Of a stretch of DNA of 64,000 nt, positions 54,301-63,990 are shown piece by piece. Made by a program: the position numbers and the translations under genes. A model generated the notes under the pieces. It saw only the letters and a program-made list of their open reading frames with translations. It was not told where the DNA came from and ran no database searches. The first letter of the stretch is position 1. Every line of letters begins with the position of its first letter. Source of the DNA: Cyrtodaria siliqua (lineage: Eukaryota > Mollusca > Bivalvia > Adapedonta > Hiatellidae); the NCBI GenBank assembly GCA_037043455.1, contig JAWPHD010001139.1, positions 62,001 through 126,000 on the forward strand, written 5' to 3'.

Positions 54301-54378
54301 ATTGGCCGAGTTTTGGTCCAAGGACTGTCATATTGGCCCAAGGCCGAAGGCCGCGGGCCAATATGACAGTCCGAGGAC
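54301..54378. repeat. Perfect 18-bp-stem hairpin
   Basis: GGACTGTCATATTGGCCC and GGGCCAATATGACAGTCC are exact reverse complements around the loop AAGGCCGAAGGCCGC. The outer bases TTGGTCC/GGACCAA also pair, offset by two bases. Confidence 0.85.
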
Positions 54379-54380
54379 CA

Positions 54381-54505
54381 ATAACCATTAGTGATCTGCT
54401 CTGAGTTTATACTCCACCCTGGATCCGCTAGAAATGTATACCACCCACACACATAACAATAAAATATTTCTTGACTTCTGAATTCCCGCAGTTTGCATTC
54501 CGAAT
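54381..54505 (-). repeat. Reverse copy of the satellite insertion block
   Basis: The 125 bp from ATAACCATTAGTGATCTGCT to GCATTCCGAAT is, by eye, identical in reverse complement to 56089-56213, 56757-56881 and 57425-57549 inside the satellite. It is the likely source, or a sibling, of that block. Confidence 0.88.
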
Positions 54506-54626
54506 TCCGCATTCCATAATTATTTTTTTTTCATGTGCACTAATAATAAATAATAGTATTTTTAAAAATCTTATATTTTATATTGAAGTTTATAGTGTGT
54601 ATATACAAAGGATTAACAAATACTCT

Positions 54627-54965
54627 CCCCGTGTGGTTGCCGGGTTAGAATACAACCACTGCAAATCCCGCTAGAGGCAGATGGGTAGGACCCCACTTCA
54701 TGTTCATTTTGTCATTTTTTATCATGCTCATTCCAGGTCTTCATCATGACACCGCGTATGCAAACGGAAACGTGGCTCCATCGTAAATGAAATGTTTACT
54801 ATAGAATTTTCAGCAACTCTGAAGTTCTGCAGGTTAGAAGGTTCGAGGCCCATTCTCCATATTTTATCTTGATGTAAATGTAGGATGAGCATAGCATGTT
54901 CATCCCTGTTAGGTGCATTTAACCTGTCATGTGTTGGTGCGCCGTAAACACCCAATTCAATTAAC
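54627..54965 (+). repeat. CAATTCAATT-tail SINE-like element, plus strand
   Basis: It runs from CTCCCCGTGTGGTTGCCGGG through GGCTCCATCGTAAATG and GCAACTCTGAAGTTCTGCAG to GTGTTGGTGCGCCGTAAACA, then CCCAATTCAATTAA. It shows the family in sense orientation: variable 5' end, conserved 3' end. No tRNA-like A/B boxes are obvious, so its origin is open. Confidence 0.8.
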
Positions 54966-55375
54966 ATATACTCAAGTAGGAGTTTCTGTACATTTATAGG
55001 GTATAACAGTATATACGTTTATGGTGTAATTATACAAAGGATACACGGATACTCAGGTTATAGGGAATTTAACTTAAGTATAAAAATACAACAATCGTGG
55101 TCACTGGCAATATTCATACACCTTTATATTACATGATTATTAAATATAAAATGTGAGAAGTAACTGCATCTTTAACAGTAACACTGTGATTTCACAACAC
55201 ACATACATGCACAAGTATTATTATAATTATTATAACTATTATCTTACTACCTACTTCTAAATGCGGAATTCGGAATACGGAATTCATAAAGCAGATTTCG
55301 AAATGCGGAATTAGGAATGTGGAATGCGGAATTCGGAATGCGGAGGCCAAGAAATAGAAGTGAAATAAATCCAAA

Positions 55376-55683
55376 TGGACCATCATAATTTTTTTTCTTG
55401 ACTCTTCGTTTGTTTTTTCCTGCCTGGTAAGTAGGTTTCGAGAAAGCAATGTTGTTTTTCTCAGTATATTTATTTTGAAGGATGACTGCATCAGCCAGAG
55501 GAGAAATGTTTATTTAAAGTATGATTTTTATTTGTTATGCAGGATGACCCCTTCAACCAGAGGAGAAATGTCTATTTTCATTAGATGTGTTATGTAGGAT
55601 GACCCGCTGAAGATAGAAAAAACTTGGTATGGCCTTATCTATAAACCTCGATGGGCTAAGCCCATCTCGGTGATGTATGAACG
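55376..55683. other. No gene; short degenerate tandem
   Basis: AGGATGACTGCATCAGCCAG, AGGATGACCCCTTCAACCAG and AGGATGACCCGCTGAAGATA with nearby GAGGAGAAATGT form a loose 60-bp tandem at 55482-55615. Confidence 0.6.
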
Positions 55684-58371
55684 TCAGTTGGTAACCAACT
55701 CGCTTAGACTAGACTCTAGATATCACATATGTGTTCATGTGCCTGTATTCAATTTGTAACCAACTCGCTGAGACTAGACTCTATATATTACATATTTGCT
55801 CATATGCCTGTATTCAAATGGTAATCAACTCGCTGAGACTAGACTCTAGATATCACATATTTGCTCATGTGCCTGTATTCAATTGGTAACCAACTCGCTG
55901 AGACTAGACTCTATATATTACATATTTGCTCATGTGCCTGTATTCAATTGGTAATCAACTCGCTGAGACTAGACTCTAGATATCACATATTTATTCATGT
56001 GCCTGTATTCAATTGGTAACCAACTCGCTGAGACTAGACTCTATATATTATATATTGAAGCTAGACTCTATATATTATATATTGAAATTCGGAATGCAAA
56101 CTGCGGGAATTCAGAAGTCAAGAAATATTTTATTGTTATGTGTGTGGGTGGTATACATTTCTAGCGGATCCAGGGTGGAGTATAAACTCAGAGCAGATCA
56201 CTAATGGTTATTAGTGTGTAACTTACAACTTACAAGAGCTATGTACGACCAATACGCTCTACCCGTGACATTTTGTGACACCTGTATTCAATTGGTAACC
56301 AACTCGCTGAGATTAGACTCTATATATTACATATTTGCTCATGTGCCTGTATTCAATTGGTAATCAACTCGCTGAGACTAGACTCTAGATATCACATATT
56401 TGTTCATGTGCCTGTATTCAATTGGTAACCAACTCGCTGAGACTAGACTCTATATATTACATATTGCTCATGTGCCTGTATTCAATTGGTAACCAACTCG
56501 CTGAGACTAGACTCTAGATATCACATATTTGTTCATGTGCCTGTATTCAATTGGTAACCAACTCGCTGAGACTAGACTCTATATATTACATATTTGCTCA
56601 TGTGCCTGTATTCAATTGGTAATCAACTCGCTGAGACTAGACTCTAGATATCACATATTTATTCATGTGCCTGTATTCAATTGGTAACCAACTCGCTGAG
56701 ACTAGACTCTATATATTATATATTGAAGCTAGACTCTATATATTATATATTGAAATTCGGAATGCAAACTGCGGGAATTCAGAAGTCAAGAAATATTTTA
56801 TTGTTATGTGTGTGGGTGGTATACATTTCTAGCGGATCCAGGGTGGAGTATAAACTCAGAGCAGATCACTAATGGTTATTAGTGTGTAACTTACAACTTA
56901 CAAGAGCTATGTACGACCAATACGCTCTACCCGTGACATTTTGTGACACCTGTATTCAATTGGTAACCAACTCGCTGAGATTAGACTCTATATATTACAT
57001 ATTTGCTCATGTGCCTGTATTCAATTGGTAATCAACTCGCTGAGACTAGACTCTAGATATCACATATTTGTTCATGTGCCTGTATTCAATTGGTAACCAA
57101 CTCGCTGAGACTAGACTCTATATATTACATATTGCTCATGTGCCTGTATTCAATTGGTAACCAACTCGCTGAGACTAGACTCTAGATATCACATATTTGT
57201 TCATGTGCCTGTATTCAATTGGTAACCAACTCGCTGAGACTAGACTCTATATATTACATATTTGCTCATGTGCCTGTATTCAATTGGTAATCAACTCGCT
57301 GAGACTAGACTCTAGATATCACATATTTATTCATGTGCCTGTATTCAATTGGTAACCAACTCGCTGAGACTAGACTCTATATATTATATATTGAAGCTAG
57401 ACTCTATATATTATATATTGAAATTCGGAATGCAAACTGCGGGAATTCAGAAGTCAAGAAATATTTTATTGTTATGTGTGTGGGTGGTATACATTTCTAG
57501 CGGATCCAGGGTGGAGTATAAACTCAGAGCAGATCACTAATGGTTATTAGTGTGTAACTTACAACTTACAAGAGCTATGTACGACCAATACGCTCTACCC
57601 GTGACATTTTGTGACACCTGTATTCAATTGGTAACCAACTCGCTGAGATTAGACTCTATATATTACATATTTGCTCATGTGCCTGTATTCAATTGGTAAT
57701 CAACTCGCTGAGACTAGACTCTAGATATCACATATTTGTTTATGTGCCTGTATTATGCCCCCGAATTTTTTTCGGGGCATATAGTAATCGCACCGTCTGT
57801 CTGTCTGTCTGTCTGTCCTGGTTCCGTCCGTCATTCCACAGTTCGTGTCCGGACTGTACCTTCAAAACCCCTGCATGGATTTTTGATTAACTTGGAACAA
57901 GTGATCAACATAACAAGACGATGTGTCGCGCGCAAAAACCCAGGTCCGTACCTCAACGGTCAAGGTCACACTTGAAGTTCATAGGTCAAAAACAGGTACG
58001 CAATTTCGTGTCCGGACCGTAACGTCACAAACCCTGCAGGGATTTTTGAATTGGTAACCAACTCGCTGAGACTAGACTCTATATATTACATATTTGCTCA
58101 TGTGCCTGTATTCAATTGGTAACCAACTCGCTGAGACTAGACTCTATATATTACATATTTGCTCATGTGCCTGTATTCAATAGGTAACCAACTCGCTGAG
58201 ACTAGACTCTAGATATCACACATTTGTTCATGTGCCTGTATTAAATTGGTAACCAACTCGCTGAGACTAGACTCTATATATTACATCTTTGCTCATGTGC
58301 CTGTATTCAATAGGTAACCAACTCGCTGAGACTAGACTCTAGATATCACATATTTGTTCATGTGCCTGTAT
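55684..58371 (+). repeat. 65-bp satellite with 668-bp higher-order repeat
   Basis: The basic unit is 65 bp (GGTAACCAACTCGCTGAGAC, TAGACTCTATATATTACATA, TTTGCTCATGTGCCTGTATT). Units alternate between a TATATATTACAT and a TAGATATCACAT type, so 130 bp is a subordinate period. From 56041 an insertion block of about 237 bp plus six to seven units repeats every 668 bp: blocks at 56041, 56709 and 57377. The three 63-codon frames starting at 56013, 56681 and 57349 are identical, showing how homogeneous the copies are; they are not genes. The array is interrupted at 57754-58050 by part of a TATGCCCCC-type element. Confidence 0.95.
57754..58050 (+). repeat. TATGCCCCC-type element, truncated duplicate
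   Basis: It begins TATGCCCCCGAATTTTTTTC after satellite text CCTGTAT and stops inside the element at GCAGGGATTTTTGAA, where satellite resumes. The left junction is the same as at 58372, so this looks like a 618-bp tandem copy of that junction rather than an independent insertion. It contains a CTGT microsatellite. Confidence 0.88.
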
Positions 58372-59096
58372 TATGCCCCCGAAATTTTTTTTGGGGCATA
58401 TAGTAATCGCACCGTCTGTCTGTCTGTCTGTCTGTCCTGGTTCCCTCCGTCATTCCACAGTTCGTGTCCGGACTGTACCTTCAAAACCCCTGCATGGATT
58501 TTTGATTAACTTGGAACAAGTGATCAACATAACAAGACGATGTGTCGCGCGCAAAAACCCAGGTCCGTACCTCAACGGTCAAGGTCACACTTGAAGTTCA
58601 TAGGTCAAAAACAGGTACGCAATTTCGTGTCCGAACCGTAACGTCACAACCCTGCAGGGATTTTTGAATAGCTTGGCACAAGTGATCACCATAACAAGTC
58701 AATGTGTCGCGCGCAAAACCCAGGTCTTCACGGTCAATGTCACACTTGGAGGTCAAAAGTCCAATTGTGTCCGGTTAATGACTCTGGCATTAATGGACGG
58801 ATTTTCAAATAACTTGGCACAAGTGCTCACCACAACAAGACGATGTGTCGCGCACAAAATACAGGTCTGTGGCCCCATGGTCAAGATCACACTTAGAGTT
58901 CAAATGTCAAATCGTGTCCGGTCAATAACTTTTTCATGCCTGAACGGATTTTCAAATAACTTGGCACAAGTGCTCACAACAACCAAACGACGTGTTGTGC
59001 ACAACATCCAGGTCCATGGCTCCAAGGTCAAAGTCATACTTAGAGGTCAAAGGACACTTCGGTGGCATTTATCACTTACAGTGATATTTCTTGTTT
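58372..59096 (+). repeat. TATGCCCCC-type element, full length
   Basis: It has the head TATGCCCCCGAAATTTTTTT paired with TTGGGGCATA, a CTGT run, a first unit, then two or more about 145-bp units (TTCAAATAACTTGGCACAAG, GTGTCGCGCACAAAATACAG, GGTCAAGATCACACTTAGAG). It ends at CACTTCGGTGGCATTTATCA, then CTTACAGTGATATTTCTTGT. It has no coding domain; open frames reflect the units. Confidence 0.88.
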
Positions 59097-59668
59097 ATTC
59101 TAGTTTTAGTTGTTAATTTTGATTGACATGTATCTATATGATAAATTTTAATACACCCGCATTATATAGCCTAGTTTAAAATATCTCGTTATATTCAACG
59201 ATATATCACTGTAACGTTTGCAAAGTTAGGAAAATAAGCAAGGCAATGCAAAATATATCACTGTAACGTTTGCAACGTTAGGAGAGTAAGCAAAGCAATT
59301 CGAAAGATTTCAGATGTGTGCGTTATTTTCACATTTTATGGGTATTAAAATAGAAATAGAACATCGTTTACGGTGAATTATCTTGTATTACAAGATAATT
59401 TACCGTAAATGATGTTCTGTTTCTTAAGTAAACACATTCAAGGTTTTACACTATGCCGCGTGTATCCATTTATAGAAATTATGGTTTAACTAGAGTATGT
59501 TCGCATTACTCCTTAACTATACATGCGCAGAACAACGACCATAGTTAAACTATAGTTAGTGATCGAAGTCCCTCATTATCGAATAGATTCCTATGGTTCT
59601 TTACCGGATAATTATTTTGGCTGTAGTAAAACATGCTTTGGATATATTGACAATCAATATACAAACTA
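59097..59668. other. Tandem pair, palindrome and SINE scrap
   Basis: CGATATATCACTGTAACGTT and AATATATCACTGTAACGTTT start two about 52-bp units (59201-59300). AATAGATTCCTATGGTTCTT at 59582 is a scrap of the tRNA-Thr-type SINE body, in reverse. The palindrome at 59357-59418 is listed separately. Confidence 0.6.
59357..59418. repeat. Loop-less 31-bp-arm palindrome
   Basis: AGAACATCGTTTACGGTGAA followed by TTATCTTGTAA mirrors TTACAAGATAATTTACCGTA, then AATGATGTTCT, with two mismatches and essentially no spacer. Confidence 0.85.
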
Positions 59669-60786
59669 ATGTTGTGGTTATATGAAAGGTGTTGCATATT
59701 ATATTACTTCTCACGAACAGACTCAATACTACCGGGTCTGCTACTTTCTCTCTTGTTTGTGTCTGTTCCTTCTAAGGGATCTCATTATCAGTATTTATTT
59801 ATAAAATGTAAAATTTGTTGTAGCGGGGAAAATAGAGACCTCCAGCGTCATGGTGGATATACAAACAATTTAGAACAATACTGTATGCTACATAGACTAT
59901 CTTTCCCTTTTCCGCTCCATCCCTCACAGAAAGGTATATTAGGTATATTCGGGATACGATATATTATATCTATGGCCAGTTAAAACATAAGATTTTTAAA
60001 GTGTCTCCGATGTACTTTAGTGTACAGTATATGATGCCCTAAGGCTGACCGGGGCCAATAGTGACACAGGGTCAGTATTACTTTCAATACTTAGCTATTG
60101 GACAAGCAATTTATATTTAGTAGAGATACGACTCCTGTTCCAGATAAGCGATGTAAACAATGTAGATTCTTAGTAGAAATATTTACAAATTATATGTCAA
60201 TGAAATATATTTCAATCAATTCTCCTTTGCTCATTAACTATGTTCTCAAAGATTTCAGTACACTTGTCCTTTCATCGTGTAACCTGAAATATTTTTAAGA
60301 ATAATGTAAACATCAGTATCTGGTATAGTATTTGGAGTTCAGTAATTTGGATCGAGTATTTACTTGAGAGTTAAGTATAAAGTGAATATTATATTGGATG
60401 CTTCGAATTAAAAATATATTGTGAGGAGATAACGAGTGTTGTGCTCATCTGTACTAAACGTGACATTGGATTATTTGGACTATTGTGAATAATTATATCA
60501 GGAAAGCCATACATTAAAACTGGATTAAAGAGACACATGACAAGTTAGAATAAATGGTCACTTACCAATAGTATATGGACTTTCTTCTTATATCGGATTT
60601 TAAACAAATACTAGATCTATGTTATGTATGTTCTGCAACGGTTAGAGAATATTTTAATTGTACCATTTGAATTTTGTTGATTTTATTTGAAACTTATTTG
60701 CTGGTTTTGTTTCCTTTCTTGTAACATTTTACCCGTAACATTAGGACCTTACTCTTAAATTTGATTTCAAAGAAGCGCTGGATCTA
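59669..60786. other. Unassigned short frames, no recognised gene
   Basis: A 104-codon frame at 59669-59983 has a hydrophobic start and a CKICCSGENRDLQRH segment. Another at 60098-60298 starts with a RDTTPVPDKRCKQC segment that faintly recalls zinc motifs at LINE C-termini. Neither is convincing alone. They could be remnants of one decayed element. Confidence 0.3.
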
Positions 60787-61790
60787 CGAGGGTCATTCAA
60801 TAAGTTCTGTCACTAACGCGTTTAAGCAATTATTTGCTCGTTGTGAGTGTTGATGTTTGGTACCAAATGAAAGAACGTTTCAATACCATTCCAGTGATGG
60901 TAAAATAAATGCTGTATCTTTTGTGTGGCTAAAGTTATGGAGCATTTAATACACATCACTTATACATACTGGGGCATTTTCGTCCTGAGTTTTTTCAGGT
61001 ATGTTAATTGTTACTTTTTTAAATGCCTGTTTCTCTTTAAGTACTTGTCGAAGACCTTTGAAATGTCTCATACATTACCAGTTATATCTGTGCATTGCAA
61101 GATTTAGAATTTAAGCATGGTAGATGAAAAGGCATTGTCTTAGAAATTAACATTTTAAGCTAACGTGTAAAATTAATTTAATGATAAATGGACATTAAAT
61201 GGAAGGGCAGTCTTCTGAAATAGCGTTTTTGGATGATCAATATTTGCACTAAACATTGTAAAAAATTCTACAATAATTTGTTGAATATGAAATTTGAACA
61301 CTGAAGGACTCGGATTTGTAAAAAAAATATGAAAACATATTAATACTATGAGAATAATTACGACATTTAAAAGATATTATAACATTTCCGTAAACAAAAT
61401 GAAGAAAATCAGTGTTATTTCTGCTAAAATTAAGGGATATGCATTCACTCATAACTGGTTTGCAGCAAGACTTTTCCGAATTCTCGATAATCATTTTCAT
61501 GGAGTATGGGTGAATAACAACAGATGGCGTACAAGAACATTTAAAAGCATAGAATTATTCAAATAAGTTTTACAACGTTTTGTAACAAGGAAATTTTCAG
61601 AGATGCCAGTATCCAAAAGGTGTGGTAGGGGGAAATAATTCAGGGGTATAAATAACCGGAAATTTTTCATTTTTGTTGTGGAATTTAAGAGAGCGAACCC
61701 AGTAGTACTATAAATACACTACTTTATCTCAGTGTAATATCCAGTTCAAAGGATATATGCCTGGTGACAGAACTTTTTAAAGCACCCTCG
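60787..61790 (+). mobile_element. Mariner-like element, empty copy
   Basis: 1004 bp with terminal inverted repeats CGAGGGTCATTCAATAAGTT at the left and, in reverse complement, CGAGGGTGCTTTAAAAAGTT at the right; both continue CTGTCAC. TA lies on each side (60785-60786, 61791-61792). It is the same family as 45115-50476 but without the LINE, in the opposite orientation. The pre-insertion target is visible near 61700-61720. No transposase is seen. Confidence 0.93.
61348..61566 (+). other. Short frame in mariner copy (partner of 49707-49916)
   Basis: 72 codons, basic and aromatic-rich, with KIKGYAFTH, WFAARLFRI and a TFKSIELFK end. It has the same start and stop as the frame in the other copy but is three codons longer. 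It is not recognisable as transposase and is too short to be one. Confidence 0.4.
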
Positions 61791-62284
61791 TAATTTAAAA
61801 TTGGATTTAATTTCTAATTAAACGTATACAGGATCATCTCTGTGTTATACATACTTATATTACCTATGCATCTGCCTAGTTTGTTAGTGAATAATGTCTT
61901 TATTTACAGTCCCGTTTTAGTGCTAGGAATGAGGTTCGGTGCATCCTATAACATGCTTGATATCACCATCGGTATTTTTGCCACTACAAGGCAGTACCCA
62001 TATTATCAACCCTTTTGTGTTTTGGTGTCCGATACTTTGCTTTGTTCCGTGTGATTGTTGTTTCTTTTAAATGCGTGTTTTGGGTTGATTGTGTTGTTAC
62101 GGGTAAATTTTAACAAGAAAAGAAGTGCAAAACCAACAAAGATTTTTAAAAACAATCAACACTTGTACAGCCTGGACAGTGAGCACTTATGGTAAGGCAG
62201 CAACATCGTATAGAAGAGAACCTTTCCTGTTGTCACTTAAAAGTGTCTTTGAGTAATGTTTTAATTCAATATAAAGTTTGGTAC
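61791..62284. other. No gene; weak match to 62811-62930
   Basis: CTTATATTACCTATGCATCT, TAGTTTGTTAGTGA, TTTATTTACAGTCCCGTTTT and ATGAGGTTCGGTGCA parallel CTTATATTTCCTATTTATGC, TGTTTGTTAGAGA, ATTTACACTGTCCCGTTTAT and GTGAGGTTTGGTTCA downstream, so two diverged copies of one repeat flank the fragment at 62.4 kb. Confidence 0.5.
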
Positions 62285-62412
62285 CCCGATATACTTTTTA
62301 AATATAAAAGTAATTAAAGAACTCTTCTGCGACAATGACTATTATTACCCTGATATACCTTTTGAATATAAAAGTAATTAAAGAACTCTTCTGCGACAAT
62401 GACTATTATTAG
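62285..62412 (+). repeat. About 62-bp tandem duplication
   Basis: TACCCCGATATACTTTTTAA and TACCCTGATATACCTTTTGA begin two adjacent units that both end GCGACAATGACTATTATTA. They differ by only a few substitutions. Confidence 0.92.
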
Positions 62413-62673
62413 ACTTCTATGGTGACGTACTTTACACACTTCGTAATATGCTAGGTCATAATAACTTTCATACAATCTTTTTTAAACATGTTAACAAGTT
62501 TATCAATAGAGGTTATGACCCTATCATTTTGCAACACGCTGCAGGTTTAGTGGTGGACCAATTTACAGTTCGCCACTATGCTTTCCTCTTTGATTGTGCG
62601 ATGACCTGACAGATTGTGGACCCTATGATGACGTCTACCTAATGCCTTATAGGACGGTAGCGTTTGATGTTTA
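62403..62673 (+). pseudogene. Degenerate coding fragment, unknown protein
   Basis: I do not recognise the family. One frame is open from 62403 to the TGA at 62607. It has protein-like composition (LYTLRNMLGHNNFH, FFKHVNKFINRGYD, VVDQFTVRHYAFLFDC). Immediately past that point the +1-shifted frame stays open to a TAA at about 62671 with equally protein-like text (CGPYDDVYLMPYRTVAFDV). That suggests one coding region with a single small indel, about 90 codons remaining. There is no good start; the upstream side meets the 62-bp duplication. It may be the C-terminal part of a mobile-element protein. The reading is inference from composition only. Confidence 0.35.
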
Positions 62674-63264
62674 ATTTGTCTTTAATATTATGTGTCCTAC
62701 CCTTAACGGTTTGTTCTCTTGTTGCTCTGGCTTCTGCTAAGTCAATGAGTACTGCCTTTGTGGCTTCTAGGCTTTAGTTCTTTTATTTATATATACATAT
62801 ATGTGTTTTACTTATATTTCCTATTTATGCTGCCATGTTTGTTAGAGATTAAACCTGGCGAGGACCTCTATTTACACTGTCCCGTTTATAGGGAAACAAT
62901 AGGGAAATAGTGAGGTTTGGTTCACCCGAAACTGTAAATCCCCAGCAACCTTTTTTTACCACTGACTATTCCATGGCGGTAGCACTACTGTTAACCACTT
63001 TGTGTTTGTGATGTCTTATTTCGCTTTTTATTCATCTTTAAAGTTGTTCTTTGTTTCTGTGTATATTTTTCGTTGGCTGTGGTCATTGAATGCTATTTTT
63101 CCTGTTCGATTTTTATATCTACTTTGATAAAAAATAATAATGGCTTTATCAATAATTCAATCGAACTGTGAATGTACTGAGTATTTAAAGTTTACTGAAC
63201 TATTGAAGACTATTTAACTGCTATTAACCCATCGGTTAATTCTCGAATACATTAAATGATAAGA
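62674..63264. other. No gene recognised
   Basis: AT-rich; 62811-62930 is the diverged partner of 61848-61955. No coding signal. Confidence 0.5.
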
Positions 63265-63417
63265 CTCCGATACACGGGACCGCCCGGTTTACGTCCCAAT
63301 TCGACGTACCTGGCTAGGTGGTGTATCTTGCTGAAAACCCAGGCAGGTCAATGAGACTCGAACCCGTGATCCCCGAGTTCAGAGTCGAACGTGCTATCTC
63401 TGGGCCATCACTGCCCC
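63265..63417 (-). mobile_element. SINE with a different tRNA-like head, 3'-truncated
   Basis: On the minus strand: GGGGCAGTGATGGCCCAGAG (A-box region), B-box GGGTTCGAGTCTC, then a body GGGACGTAAACCGGGCGGTC shared with the tRNA-Thr-type SINEs. The same body joined to another head suggests head exchange. It stops soon after that segment. Confidence 0.75.
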
Positions 63418-63424
63418 TTATTTA

Positions 63425-63800
63425 AAGGCAAATGGCTTGTTTAAATAACTACTGATAATCAAAACATAAAGTCGGAGATCTATGGCTGAGTAAGTGTCCT
63501 GTGTTCATACAACTTGATACACATGATCCAGTGGCGCCAGGAAAGCTCGTACCTTTAATATACGATTTTAAATTGATAAATAGTTTGTTTAAACCCCTAC
63601 TGATTATTAAAACATTAAGTCGGAGGTCAAAGGCACTGTAAATGACCTATGTTCATAAAACTTGGTACACATGGCGGTAAATGCCCTATGTTCATAAACT
63701 GTGATACACATGATCCAGTGGCGCCAGGAAAGCTCGAACCTTAGTCTCCGTATTTAAAATGAAAAATGGTTTATTTAAACACCTACTTATTACAATATTT
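63425..63800 (+). repeat. About 160-200-bp tandem units
   Basis: ACACATGATCCAGTGGCGCC, then AGGAAAGCTCG, occurs at 63519 and 63708. GTTTAAATAACTACTGATAA, GTTTAAACCCCTACTGATTA and ATTTAAACACCTACTTATTA mark three unit starts. AAGTCGGAG(A/G)TC also recurs. Confidence 0.85.
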
Positions 63801-63877
63801 TCAATGACTACAGCTGGAAAAAAGTTAAATTAAATGATTTTAAACGATCAACATGATAAATAGAATATCCTGTTAAT

Positions 63878-63990
63878 GCCTGATCGTATCCAGTGTATAA
63901 GGTTCGGCACGAACAAAATGAAGCCCTCGGCACAGCCTCGGGCTTTATTTTTTTCTCAGCCTCACCTGATAAACTGGATGTGATCAGGCA
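63878..63990. repeat. Palindromic element with inner GC hairpin
   Basis: Outer arms GCCTGATCGTATCCAGT and ACTGGATGTGATCAGGC are complementary. Inside, AAGCCCTCGG...CCTCGGGCTT followed by a T run forms a second hairpin. It resembles a bacterial terminator in shape only; the context is eukaryotic. Confidence 0.75.

Larger units (their letters stand above)
53530..55375. repeat. Nested inverted-repeat region
   Basis: Outer arms 53530-53925 and about 55095-55375 are complementary: CACTTCTATTTCTTGGC, TAGAAGTAGGTAGTA, GTGAAATCACAGTGTTA and TAATCATGTAATATAAAGGT appear in both. The left arm carries a long ACT/AAT microsatellite (53637-53780) that is nearly absent from the right arm. The spacer contains two smaller foldbacks, a segment found in the satellite array and a SINE-like element. 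Confidence 0.85.

Noticed and set aside
56013..57540. Three identical 63-codon frames
   Set aside because: They are the same segment of a 668-bp satellite repeat; identity reflects recent amplification, not coding.
58664..59116. 150-codon frame (and related frames at 34.8 and 57.7 kb)
   Set aside because: The sequence is about 145-bp tandem units of the TATGCCCCC family; the frame happens to stay open because the units lack stops in that phase.
63925..63955. Rho-independent terminator shape
   Set aside because: The GC hairpin plus T run sits inside a larger palindromic repeat in a eukaryotic genome.
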